From assembly GCA_021827985.1 (NCBI GenBank), contig JAKATL010000001.1, positions 120,376 to 184,375 on the forward strand: DNA of 64,000 nucleotides, written 5' to 3'. This DNA is from a bacterium (GTDB lineage: Bacteria > Chloroflexota > Dormibacteria > Aeolococcales > Bog-877). Both the position numbers and the translations under genes were made by a program. Under the pieces are notes generated by a model. It did no database searches. It saw nothing but the letters and a program-made list of their open reading frames with translations, and was not told the origin of the DNA. Positions 54,510-62,262 of the stretch are shown here, in pieces (within the stretch, counting starts at the first letter, position 1; each line of letters starts with the position of its first letter).

Positions 54510-55249
54510 GCGTGGCCAGTGGCCAGGTGGTGGATACCGAGGCCGCCCAGGAGTTCATGCGCGAAGCCAGCCGGCTGATTCAGGCACCGGAGCTGGAGGG
54601 GATCGCTGAGGAGCTGGGGGTCAAGTCGCGGCGCTTTGGGGAGCTGCTCAGCGCCGACACCCTGCCCGGCCTCTCCGGGGATCAGTTGCGCCGCCTGCTG
54701 CGAACCGTCTTCAGCTCGCGGCGGCACTGCGAGGAAGTGCTGGCCCAGATCGGGGAGGAGCGATTCCGCGAATCCCTGTGGAGCTTGCTCCATGGACCGG
54801 ACCCGGTCGCCACCCGGATCGACCGCTTCGATCTGGAGCTGGCCGCAGTCGACCCGGGGATCCGGCGTGACGTCGCCGGGGAGGTGCTCCACTTCTTCGA
54901 TCCCGAGCGGTACTGGCTCTGGACCAGGTGGATCTGGGACCCTCTGGTCGGGACCGGAGCGCTGCCCCTGGTCACCATGGCGGAGCACGATCTGGCCGCC
55001 GACTCGCCGGGCGCGACCTACCTTCGGGTCGGTCAGGGAATCGCCTTCGTCAACCAGACCGGGCGTGCCGTCGGCTTCACCCGCTTTGGCGAGGAGGTCT
55101 TCGGAATCGATGTCTACCTGGCCTGCGTTTACGGCGTCTATCTCTACACGATTACCAGGATCCGCATGACCCAGGAGTTCAACAAGGTCATCCCCCCCCT
55201 GCCGCAGCTAGCCCGTCGCCTGCTCGGCGTCCACCGGATGGAGGTCTGA
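54506..55249 (+). CDS. shdrH: sHdrH, conserved protein of sHdr clusters
   Basis: 247 residues, ATGA overlap with shdrA. No cofactor motif and hardly any cysteine; mostly helical, with FDLELAAVDPGIRRDVAGEV and HFFDPERYWLWTRWIWDP. In sHdr loci a hypothetical protein of this size always sits between shdrA and the next Hdr genes, which is the basis for the name. Biochemical role unknown. Confidence 0.78.
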   Translation: MSVASGQVVDTEAAQEFMREASRLIQAPELEGIAEELGVKSRRFGELLSADTLPGLSGDQLRRLLRTVFSSRRHCEEVLAQIGEERFRESLWSLLHGPDPVATRIDRFDLELAAVDPGIRRDVAGEVLHFFDPERYWLWTRWIWDPLVGTGALPLVTMAEHDLAADSPGATYLRVGQGIAFVNQTGRAVGFTRFGEEVFGIDVYLACVYGVYLYTITRIRMTQEFNKVIPPLPQLARRLLGVHRMEV

Positions 55250-56515
55250 ATGCCCGAGGTAGAGCCGGAGCGGGTCCACGAGGACCAGCGCCTAGTCTTT
55301 GAGGGAATGGACATATCCGGGGGCTGGAACCGGATGTTCGAGCAGCGGGTGATCTGGCAGCACGATATCAGCGCGCTCGACCGGGTGACCGGGATTCCGG
55401 GCGCGGAGTCCCTGGGCTACTGCTACCAGTGCGGCAAGTGCACCCCCGCCTGCCCGGTTGACCATGTCGGCGACTACAGCCCACGCAAGGTCTTCCGGCG
55501 CACCCAGGTGGGGGCTGACCTGCTGACCAGCCCGGACCTCTGGCTCTGCACCACCTGCGGCAACTGCCTGCGTGTCTGTCCCAAGGAAGTCAACATGCTC
55601 CAGATCATGCCGGCGGTGCGGGAGCGGGCCGTGGCCGCGGGCCAGGTCCCTGCCGAACTGCAGAAGGCGTTCGAGAACACCTTCCAATACGGCAACCCGA
55701 TGGGCGAGCCGGCACGCAAACGGGCCGACTGGGTGGCCGAGGCAGGCGCACCGGTGACCATCCTCAGCCGCGGACCGCGCCCAGTGGACGTGCTCTTTTT
55801 CGTCGAGTGCTACTGGTCGTATCACCCTCGCGGTCGCGATGCCGCGCGTGCGTTCGCCCGCACCATGGCAACCCTCGGGATCGACTGGGGCATCCTGGGG
55901 GCCGAGGAGAAGTGCTCCTGCGACAGTCAGCGCGCGGCCGGTGAGCGCGGACTCTTCGAGATGGTGGCGGAGCAGAACATCGCCACCCTGGGACGCTATC
56001 AGTTCCAGCGGCTGGTGACCCCGGACCCGCACGCGTACAACTCATTTCGCAACGAGTACCCCCGCCTCGGCGGCGCCTACGACGTCAGCCACTACACCCA
56101 GTTCCTGGCCCCGTTGATGGCGCAGCTCCCCTGGCAGCGTGAGCTCCCCTACCGGGTCACCTTCCATGATCCCTGCTATCTGGGTCGCCACAACGGCGAA
56201 TACGACGCTCCGCGGGAGATGATCCGTCAGATTCCGGGGCTGGAGTTCGTGGAGATGTTCCGCTGCAAGGAGAACGGCTACTGCTGCGGAGGGGGCGGGG
56301 GGGGCATGTGGCTGGACAGCTTCACCGGGCAGCACACCCAGCAACGCCTCAGCGAGCGCCGGGTCAGGGAGGCGGTGGAAACCGGCGCCGAGATGCTGGT
56401 GGTCTGCTGCCCATACGAAGTCTCCCGCTTTGAGGACGCGGTGAAATCAACTGGGAACCAGGGCAAGTTGCTGGTGCGCGACATCATCGAGCTGGTCGAC
56501 GAGGCCCTTCACTAG
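55250..56515 (+). CDS. shdrB3: sHdrB3, HdrC-HdrB fusion of type II sHdr
   Basis: 421 residues starting on the base after the shdrH stop. HdrC part: CYQCGKCTPACPVDHVG and CTTCGNCLRVCPKEVN. HdrB part: ECYWSYHPRG and EEKCSCDSQRAAGERG (modified first CCG), then PCYLGRHNGEYDAPRE, CCGGGGGGMWLD and VVCCPYEV (complete second CCG). In type II sHdr systems one fused protein of this design replaces HdrC2 and HdrB2 and is followed by etfBA, exactly as here. Close paralogue of the 50803 gene. Confidence 0.87.
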   Translation: MPEVEPERVHEDQRLVFEGMDISGGWNRMFEQRVIWQHDISALDRVTGIPGAESLGYCYQCGKCTPACPVDHVGDYSPRKVFRRTQVGADLLTSPDLWLCTTCGNCLRVCPKEVNMLQIMPAVRERAVAAGQVPAELQKAFENTFQYGNPMGEPARKRADWVAEAGAPVTILSRGPRPVDVLFFVECYWSYHPRGRDAARAFARTMATLGIDWGILGAEEKCSCDSQRAAGERGLFEMVAEQNIATLGRYQFQRLVTPDPHAYNSFRNEYPRLGGAYDVSHYTQFLAPLMAQLPWQRELPYRVTFHDPCYLGRHNGEYDAPREMIRQIPGLEFVEMFRCKENGYCCGGGGGGMWLDSFTGQHTQQRLSERRVREAVETGAEMLVVCCPYEVSRFEDAVKSTGNQGKLLVRDIIELVDEALH

Positions 56516-56525
56516 GAGGCTTTTA

Positions 56526-57293
56526 GTGCACATCGCCGTGATCTTGAAGCAGGTGCCCGACCTGGTCGAGGAAGTAGAGGTGGATTCCCAGGGCACTGAC
56601 ATCGACCGGGACAGCGTCAAATGGAAACTCAATGAGTTCGACGACCATGCCCTGGAGCAGGCCGTGCTGCTGAAGGAGAGCTCCGGGGCCGAGGTGACCG
56701 CGGTCGCGCTGGCGGCGGATGGGGTCGACCAGCTGCTCTATGCGGCAGTCGCCAGGGGGGTGGACCGGGCGATTCGGGTGACCACCGCCAGCGCAAGGAC
56801 CGATGCCCCCGCCGCCGCGGCGGCCCTGGCCGGGGTGCTGGCCGACATGGGGGTCGACCTGGTCCTGACGGGAGTCCAGGCGGTGGATGATCTGCACGGT
56901 CAGCTGGCCCCGATCCTGGCCACCCGTCTTGGTTGGCCCCACGTCAGTGTGGTGAGCAGGGTCAGCCTGGAGGGGACCGAGGCGGAGGTCACGCAGGAGT
57001 ACTCCGGGGGCAGGATGGCGACCCTTGAGGTCGACCTACCGGCGGTCTTGGGAGTCCAGGCGGCGCCCCGGCCGCCGCGCTACGTGCCCATCAGCCGGCT
57101 CCGCCAGGTCATGGCTTCGGCCGAGCTGGGGTCGGCGGCGGCGGCGGCCGCGGCGCCCGCCTTGGGGTCCACGGTGACCCGGCTGGCCGCGCCCCCGCAG
57201 GGGCAGGGCGCCCAGATGCTAGAGGGCAGGCCCGAAGCGGTGGCGGAGCAGATCGTGGCGCTGCTTCGGGAACGCGGGTTGGTGGAGGCCTGA
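56526..57293 (+). CDS. etfB: Electron transfer flavoprotein beta subunit
   Basis: 255 residues from a GTG after TAGGAGGC. HIAVILKQVPDLVEEVEVDS, NEFDDHALEQAVLLKE and the C-terminal ATLEVDLPAVLGVQAAPRPP are EtfB features; an Ala-rich linker sits near 205. With EtfA it forms the soluble flavoprotein that takes electrons from sHdr and passes them to the membrane oxidoreductase encoded two genes on. Confidence 0.94.
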   Translation: MHIAVILKQVPDLVEEVEVDSQGTDIDRDSVKWKLNEFDDHALEQAVLLKESSGAEVTAVALAADGVDQLLYAAVARGVDRAIRVTTASARTDAPAAAAALAGVLADMGVDLVLTGVQAVDDLHGQLAPILATRLGWPHVSVVSRVSLEGTEAEVTQEYSGGRMATLEVDLPAVLGVQAAPRPPRYVPISRLRQVMASAELGSAAAAAAAPALGSTVTRLAAPPQGQGAQMLEGRPEAVAEQIVALLRERGLVEA

Positions 57294-57295
57294 CG

Positions 57296-58264
57296 ATGGC
57301 TGGAGTGCTGGTGTACGTCGAATCCGACGGTGAGCGGGTGGCGCCGATCAGTTTCGAGCTGCTGGCCGCCGCCCGGGAGCTGGCCCAGTCTCTGGGCGGC
57401 GACGTCGAGGCCTTGGTGGCGGCTGCGGATACCGGTCCTCTCGTCGGGGAGCTGGGGGCTGCCGACACCATTCTGGAGGTGACCAGTCCGGCACTGGCCG
57501 GCTATTTGCCGGAGGCTCAGCAGCTGGTCTTGGTGGAGGCCATCCGCGCCCGCAAGCCGGCGGTCGTGCTCGTGGGGTACACCTCGGCCGGCCTGGACCT
57601 CGCCGCCGGGGCCGCCACCGCCACCGGCCTGCCTGTGGTCGCCTACTGCACGGGGCTGCGGGCCGAGGGGTCCGATGTGGTCGCCGACAGCCAGCTCTAC
57701 GGGGGCAAGCTGGTGGCCACCACCACGACCTCGACCCCGGCAGTCTTCTCAGTGGTGGCGGGATCCTTTGCGGAGGCCAACGGGCATGCCGGTGGCCGCG
57801 GGGAGCGGATCGTGACCGCCCCCCCGGCAGGCTTGGCACAGCTCAGAAGTCGGGTTCTGGGAACCACGGGAGCCGGCGGAGGGGCGGTGGACATCACCAA
57901 GGCGGAGCGGGTGGTCAGCGTGGGGCGCGGCATCGGCGGAGCCGACAACATCGAACTGGCCGAGGAGTTGGCGACCGCCATGGGGGCCGAGCTGGGCGCC
58001 TCCCGCCCGGTGGTGGACAGCGGCTGGCTGCCCAAGGAACGACAGGTGGGCAAGTCGGGAATGACGGTCAAGCCCAAGCTGTACCTGGCGGTGGGGATCT
58101 CAGGCGCTCCGGAACACCTGGAGGGCATGCATGATGCCGGACTGGTGATTGCCATCAACACCGATGGCGACGCCCCCATCTTCAAGGTGGCGGACTACGG
58201 CACCACCTGCGACCTCTTCGACCTGCTCCCCGCAATCACCGCACTGCTGAAGCCGGCAGGCTGA
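57296..58264 (+). CDS. etfA: Electron transfer flavoprotein alpha subunit
   Basis: 322 residues. C-terminal FAD domain is clear: VVSVGRGIGGADNIELAEEL, GASRPVVDSGWLPKERQVGK, YLAVGISGAPEHLEGM and INTDGDAPIFKVADYG. Two bases after etfB. No ferredoxin domain is fused at the N-terminus. Confidence 0.95.
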   Translation: MAGVLVYVESDGERVAPISFELLAAARELAQSLGGDVEALVAAADTGPLVGELGAADTILEVTSPALAGYLPEAQQLVLVEAIRARKPAVVLVGYTSAGLDLAAGAATATGLPVVAYCTGLRAEGSDVVADSQLYGGKLVATTTTSTPAVFSVVAGSFAEANGHAGGRGERIVTAPPAGLAQLRSRVLGTTGAGGGAVDITKAERVVSVGRGIGGADNIELAEELATAMGAELGASRPVVDSGWLPKERQVGKSGMTVKPKLYLAVGISGAPEHLEGMHDAGLVIAINTDGDAPIFKVADYGTTCDLFDLLPAITALLKPAG

Positions 58265-58268
58265 GCCC

Positions 58269-60263
58269 GTGGCCGCAACCTCGATCGCGCTGCTTTCCCT
58301 GATCCTGGTCACCTTGGCCTGGGCGGGATACCGCTTCTGGAGGCTGTTTCGGCCCCTGACCCGGGCCGCCCCGGAGAATCGCTTCGACCAGCCGCTGCGC
58401 CGCATCTGGGGAGTCGTCACCAATGTCGGGGGGCACACCCGGCTGCTCCAGATCCGGTATTCGGGGACCCTCCACCTGCTGATCTTCAGTGGCTTCGTGG
58501 TGCTGCTCACAGCGGTGGTCCAGGAGTTCGGCAAGGGGCTGGCGCCCGGATTCAGCCTGGCCGTCATCGGCGGCAACACCTGGATCGCCTTGCTGCAGGA
58601 CATCTTCGAGGTGCTGGTGGTGGTTGGAGTAGCGATGGCCGCCTACAACCGCTATGTGCGCCGCCCGGATCGATTCAAGGGCTCCAACGAGCGCGACGCC
58701 ACCGTCATCTTGGTACTGATCTTTTGCGTCGTGGCCAGCCTGCTCTTGCACGATGCCTTTCGCATCGCCGAAGGCCACGACCCTTCCGCCAGCTGGCGGC
58801 CCGTCAGCTCGGCGCTGGCTGCGGTGGTGAGAGCGGTGGGCCTGCATGGCGCTGCCTCCCAGCCCTGGGCCCACGTCTTCTACTGGACCCACATCTTGGC
58901 CATCCTCGGCTTCCTCGCCTACATCCCCACCTCCAAGCACCTGCACATCTTCGTGGGCATCCCCAACGTCTACTTCCGGGACCTGGGGCCCAAGGGGACC
59001 CTGCCGGCGGCCGACCTCACCCAGCCATCGGTCGGCCTCAAGGAGATCCACCAGCTGGGCTGGAAGCAGATGCTGGACCTCTACGCCTGCACCGAGTGCG
59101 GGCGCTGCCAGGCGGTGTGCCCGGCCTATGCGGGCGGACAGCCACTCAGCCCCAAGCTCCTGATCATGGACCTGCGCGATCACCTCTTGGAGCAAGAGGG
59201 GATCGGCTCGCACCGCCAGGGCGTCGGCGGCGGGGCGCTCCTGGGCGACGCCATCCACGACGACACGCTCTGGGCCTGCACCACCTGCCGGGCCTGCATG
59301 CAGGTCTGTCCGCTCCACATCGAGCATGTGCCCAAGATCGTGGGCATGCGCCGGCAGCTGGTGGAACAGGGGCGGCTGGAACCCAGGTTGCAGGACACCC
59401 TGGCCAGCCTGGCTCAGTACGGCAACTCCTTCAACCAGTCGGAGAGGATGCGGTCCAAGTGGGTCAAGGACCTAGGCTTCACCATCAAGGACGCCCGCAA
59501 GGAGCCAGTCGACGTGCTCTGGTTCGTGGGCGACTTCGCCTCCTACGATCCCCGGGTGCAGCGGCTCACCCAGACCGTGGCCAGGGTCCTGACCAGAGCG
59601 GAGGTGGACTTCGGCATCCTCTATGAGGGCGAGCGCAACAGCGGCAACGATGTCCGCCGGGTGGGCGAGGAGGGCCTCTTCGAGATGCTCGCCCAGCACA
59701 ACATCGAGACCCTCGGCAAATGCGACTTCAAGCGCATCATGACCACCGACCCGCACAGTCTCAACGCCCTGGGCCAAGAGTATCCGCGGCTTGGGGGCGT
59801 CTACCCGGTGATGCACTACACCCAGCTGCTGCTGGAGCTGCTGGAGGAGGGTCGGCTGCGGCCGACCAGGGGCCAGCAGATGGTGGCCACCTATCACGAT
59901 CCCTGCTATCTGGGCCGGTACAACAATGGTTTCGACGCCCCGCGTCAGGTAATGGAGTTGCTGGGCGTGAAGGTGCACGAGATGCCCCGTTGCCGCGAGA
60001 ACAGCTTCTGCTGCGGCGCCGGTGGCGGCAGGATCTGGATGGACGACAAGGGAGTTAAGGAACGTCCCAGTGAAAACCGCATCCGCGAGGCCGTCGCCCT
60101 GGGTGACGCCGGCTACTTCGTGGTCGCCTGCCCCAAGGATGTCGTGATGTACAGTGCCGCCGTGCAGTCGACCGGAATGGAGGGCCGCATCCAGGTGATG
60201 GACGTGATCGAGCTGGTGGAGGCGGCGATGGAGCCGGTGGCGGTGCCGGTTGGTGCCGGGTGA
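58269..60263 (+). CDS. emo: Membrane ETF:quinone-type oxidoreductase, HdrDE-like (Emo)
   Basis: 664 residues from a GTG. About six membrane helices in the first 235 residues (starting SIALLSLILVTLAWAGYRFW) with histidines suited to heme b, as in NarI/HdrE. Two cluster motifs follow (CTECGRCQAVCPAYAGG near 277, CTTCRACMQVCPLHIEH near 338), then an HdrD part with complete second CCG (PCYLGRYNNGFDAPRQ, CCGAGGGRIW, CPKDV). The first CCG has lost its cysteines (GERNSGNDVRR). It should move electrons from EtfAB into the menaquinone pool. Confidence 0.9.
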   Translation: MAATSIALLSLILVTLAWAGYRFWRLFRPLTRAAPENRFDQPLRRIWGVVTNVGGHTRLLQIRYSGTLHLLIFSGFVVLLTAVVQEFGKGLAPGFSLAVIGGNTWIALLQDIFEVLVVVGVAMAAYNRYVRRPDRFKGSNERDATVILVLIFCVVASLLLHDAFRIAEGHDPSASWRPVSSALAAVVRAVGLHGAASQPWAHVFYWTHILAILGFLAYIPTSKHLHIFVGIPNVYFRDLGPKGTLPAADLTQPSVGLKEIHQLGWKQMLDLYACTECGRCQAVCPAYAGGQPLSPKLLIMDLRDHLLEQEGIGSHRQGVGGGALLGDAIHDDTLWACTTCRACMQVCPLHIEHVPKIVGMRRQLVEQGRLEPRLQDTLASLAQYGNSFNQSERMRSKWVKDLGFTIKDARKEPVDVLWFVGDFASYDPRVQRLTQTVARVLTRAEVDFGILYEGERNSGNDVRRVGEEGLFEMLAQHNIETLGKCDFKRIMTTDPHSLNALGQEYPRLGGVYPVMHYTQLLLELLEEGRLRPTRGQQMVATYHDPCYLGRYNNGFDAPRQVMELLGVKVHEMPRCRENSFCCGAGGGRIWMDDKGVKERPSENRIREAVALGDAGYFVVACPKDVVMYSAAVQSTGMEGRIQVMDVIELVEAAMEPVAVPVGAG

Positions 60264-60651
60264 GTCAACGCCGCGTGCGGAGGCGCTCCGGGCCGGCCTG
60301 GCGGAGCGAATGATGACATTTGCCCGGGCTCAGGAGCGGCTGCGGGCGCTAGAGGCGAGCGCTGAGCCCGCCCCGGCGGCGGGCCGCGAGCTGGCGGAGG
60401 CCCTGCTGCGACAGGCGCTGGAGTGCTTGTCGGGAGCGCCTGAGTATCTGCTGGCTGCCCGCCTGCTGCGGTCTGGCGGCCTCCGCCCTGACCGGGAGTC
60501 CGCCCTCGACCCTTCCCTCCGGGCCATCTCCCAAGCGGGTCTGGCAAGCTGGGACCCCAGCACCGATGAGCTGCGCCCCACCCCGTTGCTGGCAGCGCTG
60601 GTGGGAATCTTCAACTCGGCGATTGAGGCGCTGCTGGCCGAGGCACCTTGA
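60253..60651 (+). CDS. Small helical protein of the shdr operon, unknown
   Basis: About 132 residues, GTG start overlapping the emo stop; an ATG at about 60310 is an alternative. Ala/Leu/Arg-rich amphipathic helices, with one cysteine in ALECLSGAPEYLLAARLL. No family recognised. Overlaps at both ends and codon usage like its neighbours make it a credible gene. Confidence 0.55.
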   Translation: MPGESTPRAEALRAGLAERMMTFARAQERLRALEASAEPAPAAGRELAEALLRQALECLSGAPEYLLAARLLRSGGLRPDRESALDPSLRAISQAGLASWDPSTDELRPTPLLAALVGIFNSAIEALLAEAP

Positions 60652-60941
60652 TGACATGCCCCTTCTGCGACCTTGGCGGAGACCGGCGCGCCCTCCATGG
60701 ACACATGCTGGCGGAGCACCGTGACCGGTTGGTCACCCGGTCTGCGGCCGGACGCACCTTCCTGGAGGTGAACTGCCCTGCCTGCCCGGAGGGGATCAGC
60801 AAGGAGGTGAACCCGCGCGGCCGGGATCCCGAGTTCGCCGAGAAGTTCGCCGACGAGATAAGAATGGTCGGCTTCGATCTTCTCCTGTATCACTGGGAGA
60901 CGCACGATCTGGCCGCCGTGCCAGGGGCTGAGGAGGATTAG
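60651..60941 (+). CDS. Small zinc-finger-like protein of the shdr operon
   Basis: 96 residues, ATG overlapping the upstream stop (TTGATGA). CPFCDLGGDRRALHGHMLAE then H gives a C2H2-like finger, followed by CPACPEG. Likely metal-binding or a redox/persulfide carrier. Function unknown; located just before two lbpA genes. Confidence 0.6.
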   Translation: MTCPFCDLGGDRRALHGHMLAEHRDRLVTRSAAGRTFLEVNCPACPEGISKEVNPRGRDPEFAEKFADEIRMVGFDLLLYHWETHDLAAVPGAEED

Positions 60942-60944
60942 TCA

Positions 60945-61382
60945 GTGACGGTCGTGAACAACTGCAACCTGCCCGATGATCTGCACTACCTGATCGAGAA
61001 GCACATTTGGGTGCAGCGGGAGGGCGACGGCGCGGCTTTGATCGGGATCACTGACGTGGCCCAGAAGCTGGCCGGCAAGATCATTGTCATCACCACCAAG
61101 AAGGTGGGACGGGCGATCGCGGCGGGCCAGAGCGTAGGCACCATCGAGAGCTCCAAATGGGTGGGTCCGATCCCGAGCCCCTTGACAGGCGAGATAGTCG
61201 CCGTCAACCCCGGCCCCCAGGAAGACCCGGCCAGCCTCAACCGAGACCCCTACTCCAACTGGATCGTGCGCCTGCAGCCCACCAATTGGGACGAGGAGAG
61301 TGCCCAGCTGGAGACCGGCAGCGAGGGCGTCGAAGCCTACCGCCGCCTGCTCCAAGCGGAGGGAATCGACTGTGGGAACTGA
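60945..61382 (+). CDS. lbpA1: Lipoate-binding protein LbpA (GcvH-like), copy 1
   Basis: 145 residues from a GTG. GcvH fold: HIWVQREGDGAALIGITDVA, AAGQSVGTIESSKWVGPIPS with lipoyl-lysine K71, PLTGEIVAVNP, and DPYSNWIVRLQPTNW. The ESxKW motif separates sHdr-linked LbpA from glycine-cleavage GcvH. LbpA carries the sulfur substrate on its lipoyl arm between the catalytic sites of sHdr. No lipoate-attachment genes lie in the window. Confidence 0.9.
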   Translation: MTVVNNCNLPDDLHYLIEKHIWVQREGDGAALIGITDVAQKLAGKIIVITTKKVGRAIAAGQSVGTIESSKWVGPIPSPLTGEIVAVNPGPQEDPASLNRDPYSNWIVRLQPTNWDEESAQLETGSEGVEAYRRLLQAEGIDCGN

Positions 61383-61384
61383 CA

Positions 61385-61846
61385 GTGCCGCAGATTCAAA
61401 GCCACCGTGGATGCGCCTTGCCCCAGGACCTCGAGTACGAGCTTGAGAGCGACGTTTGGGTCCGGTTCGAAACCGACGGCAGCGTCACCCTGGGCATGAC
61501 GGACCTTGCCCAGACCAGAGCGGGCAAACTGGTGAGCATCCTGTTCCGGCGCCCGGGAAAGCTGCTGGCGGCCGGGCATAGCGCCGCGACCATCGAGAGT
61601 GCCAAGTGGGCGGGACCATTCCCCACCCCCCTCTCCGGTGAACTCCTGGCCCACAACCAAGAGGGCTTCGAGCGAGACATCCTGATCGCCAACCGCGATC
61701 CCTATGGGGCCGGCTGGCTGGTGCGGCTGCGGCCCACGGCGCTGGACCAAGAGCGGCACCGGCTGACCCCGGGGCGGCAGGCATTCGAGTTCTACAAGGA
61801 GCGCATCGACCGTGATGGAATCCAATGCTTCCGCTGCGCCGACTGA
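61385..61846 (+). CDS. lbpA2: Lipoate-binding protein LbpA (GcvH-like), copy 2
   Basis: 153 residues from a GTG two bases after copy 1. DVWVRFETDGSVTLGMTDLA, AAGHSAATIESAKWAGPFPT with lipoyl-lysine K74, PLSGELLAHN and DPYGAGWLVRLRP. Diverged strongly from copy 1 outside the core motifs. It carries an extra N-terminal Cys (C10) and a C-terminal CFRC pair absent from copy 1. Tandem but non-identical copies suggest distinct partners. Confidence 0.88.
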   Translation: MPQIQSHRGCALPQDLEYELESDVWVRFETDGSVTLGMTDLAQTRAGKLVSILFRRPGKLLAAGHSAATIESAKWAGPFPTPLSGELLAHNQEGFERDILIANRDPYGAGWLVRLRPTALDQERHRLTPGRQAFEFYKERIDRDGIQCFRCAD

Positions 61847-62033
61847 GCCGCTCTGCCGGCTCTGCCAGATGATGCCGGTGGAGCCGGGACGACCGATGTG
61901 CCTGACCTGTTGGCAACTGGCACCCACCTGGGTGCGCCGAAGCTTCAAAGAGGACCAGCGGGTGGAGTGGTCACATCTGCTGGAGAATGACTCCATCCGC
62001 GCCCCGCAATTGGAGGACTCTGATGGCCATTGA
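61815..62033 (+). CDS. 72-residue zinc-ribbon-like protein
   Basis: ATG 32 bases before the end of lbpA2 and overlapping the tusA start. CRLCQMMPVEPGRPMCLTC forms two CxxC knuckles about 15 residues apart, then WVRRSFKEDQRVEWSHLLE. Probably metal-binding. No family recognised. Position between lbpA2 and tusA suggests a sulfur-transfer accessory. Confidence 0.55.
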   Translation: MESNASAAPTEPLCRLCQMMPVEPGRPMCLTCWQLAPTWVRRSFKEDQRVEWSHLLENDSIRAPQLEDSDGH

Positions 62034-62262
62034 AACCGCCGACCTGACGCTGGACTGCCTGCACATGATGTGCCCGATGCCGATCGTCAGGGTCTCCAAG
62101 GCGATCAAGGAGGTGGCCGTGGGGAAGACCCTGCTCCTGATCGCCGACGACCCCGGCGCCACCCCTGACATCGAGACCTGGGCACGCCGCACCGGCCATG
62201 AACTGGTCGCAAGCGAGCGGGAGGGCAAGGTGCAACGCTTCCTGATCCGGCGGACTAGTTGA
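62023..62262 (+). CDS. tusA: TusA-type sulfur carrier protein
   Basis: 79 residues; ATG preceded by TTGGAGGAC. DLTLDCLHMMCPMPIVRVSK contains the Cys-Pro-x-Pro motif (C17 carries the persulfide), and the second half keeps the alpha/beta TusA fold. It feeds sulfane sulfur from DsrE/rhodanese proteins to sHdr. Stop overlaps the shdrC1 start. Confidence 0.92.
   Translation: MAIETADLTLDCLHMMCPMPIVRVSKAIKEVAVGKTLLLIADDPGATPDIETWARRTGHELVASEREGKVQRFLIRRTS

Noticed and set aside
60945-61846. Glycine-cleavage H proteins
   Set aside because: The fold fits, but the ESxKW lipoyl motif and the sHdr/TusA context indicate LbpA, and no gcvT or gcvP is nearby.
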